41,899 nucleotides of DNA from an uncultured Flavobacteriaceae bacterium (GTDB taxonomy: Bacteria; Bacteroidota; Bacteroidia; Flavobacteriales; Flavobacteriaceae), in the NCBI GenBank assembly GCA_938088195.1, contig CALKEO010000054.1, positions 1-41,899 of the forward strand. The letters are read 5' to 3'. The position numbers were made by a program, and so were the translations under genes. The stretch's first letter is position 1. Every line of letters starts with the position of its first letter. Shown here piece after piece: positions 41,648 through 41,899 of this stretch. The notes beneath the pieces were generated by a model. It saw only the letters and a program-made list of their open reading frames with translations, had not been told where the DNA came from and made no database searches.

Positions 41648-41899
41648 TTATGAATTCATCATAATATGTGGCAAAATAATACTATTTATCCGGTTTTTAA
41701 AATTTTTATTAAAATCATGACCCATTCCCCTTATGATAACTAGCTTTGATCCGTGTATTAAAGAGGCCATTTTTTTTGAATGACTTGGAGGTATAAGAGG
41801 GTCGTCTGAACCATGAATAATTAAGGTTGGTGTTAGAATTTTTTTTAATTTGCTATATCTGGAACCAGAATTCTTAATCGCTTTTTTATGTTGAAAGAA
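41648..41899 (-). CDS. Alpha/beta hydrolase, C-terminal end only (gene runs off the window)
   Basis: The minus strand reads in frame from the window edge for 83 residues to a TAA at 41650-41648. It carries the last two residues of a hydrolase triad: Asp in LIIHGSDDPLIPPSH and His in IIRGMGHDFNKN. The 'nucleophile' Ser lies outside the window. The combination fits serine esterases and lipases of the small alpha/beta hydrolase group. It is upstream of the TonB receptor on the same strand with 70 bases between, possibly in the same unit. Confidence 0.85.
   Translation of the reverse strand, partial: FFQHKKAIKNSGSRYSKLKKILTPTLIIHGSDDPLIPPSHSKKMASLIHGSKLVIIRGMGHDFNKNFKNRINSIILPHIMMNS

Noticed and set aside
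1-41899. CRISPR array, insertion sequence, prophage, toxin-antitoxin pair or long tandem repeat
   Set aside because: Looked for regularly spaced repeats, transposase or integrase motifs and terminal inverted repeats; none seen.

Overview
The window reads as chromosome of a marine-type member of the Flavobacteriia (Bacteroidota). It is very AT-rich and densely coding; no gap between genes exceeds about 210 bases. Support for this assignment: Bacteroidota-style promoter elements (TA-N2-TTTG), a fused ResB-CcsA cytochrome c maturation protein, a bacillithiol deacetylase (BshB1), TonB-dependent receptors with one N-terminal carboxypeptidase-like domain, DUF285 and DUF1599 proteins, and lipoproteins with short Flavobacteria-type lipoboxes. 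At least five genes appear to start with TTG. I see no prophage, insertion sequence, CRISPR array or rRNA; there is one tRNA (His, GTG).

Layout. 1-9.8 kb: a truncated metallophosphoesterase, truA, an ABC exporter, the c-di-AMP synthase, folP, a DUF1599 protein, an orphan DppB-type permease, tpiA, clpS, then a thiol-redox run (glutathione-peroxidase-like protein, trans-sulfuration PLP enzyme, bshB1). 9.9-16.3 kb: tRNA-His with its own terminator, two lipoproteins (DUF285 repeats; an HExxH gluzincin-like protein), the amt-PII ammonium pair, a small secreted protein, a DUF3050 protein, a LysE-type exporter and an HMG-CoA lyase-like enzyme. 16.4-22.6 kb: an iron module made of a FecA-like receptor, an FbpABC ferric-iron ABC transporter and a small duplicated 8-Cys protein. 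These units share a recurring 7-1-7 inverted repeat near their starts that looks like an iron-regulator operator. 22.6-31.3 kb: guaB, two cell-envelope folding proteins of SurA type, the CcsBA fusion and two small unknowns, ending in a secreted tandem NTF2-like protein and a bidirectional terminator.

31.3-41.9 kb: an acyl-CoA module, mostly on the minus strand. It holds a histidine-phosphatase-fold protein, an APH-type kinase, an acyl-CoA dehydrogenase with the ADGPDEVH signature I recall from ACAD10/11, and an SDR. Further on are an acetoacetyl-CoA synthetase (plus strand), a nitronate-monooxygenase-family enzyme, a second SDR, a large TonB-dependent receptor and the end of an alpha/beta hydrolase. 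Kinase plus dehydrogenase side by side is the same pair that is fused in mammalian ACAD10/11 and present as LvaA/LvaC in the Pseudomonas levulinate operon. I therefore propose that this cluster carries out phosphorylation-dependent catabolism of 4-hydroxyacyl-CoA or similar substrates, feeding acetoacetyl-CoA metabolism together with the HMG-CoA lyase at 15.4 kb.

The strongest points for follow-up are that acyl-CoA cluster, the iron operator motif with the Cys-rich protein apparently under its control, the PII protein lacking Tyr51, and a DUF1599 gene whose conserved reading frame extends upstream of any ATG, GTG or TTG.
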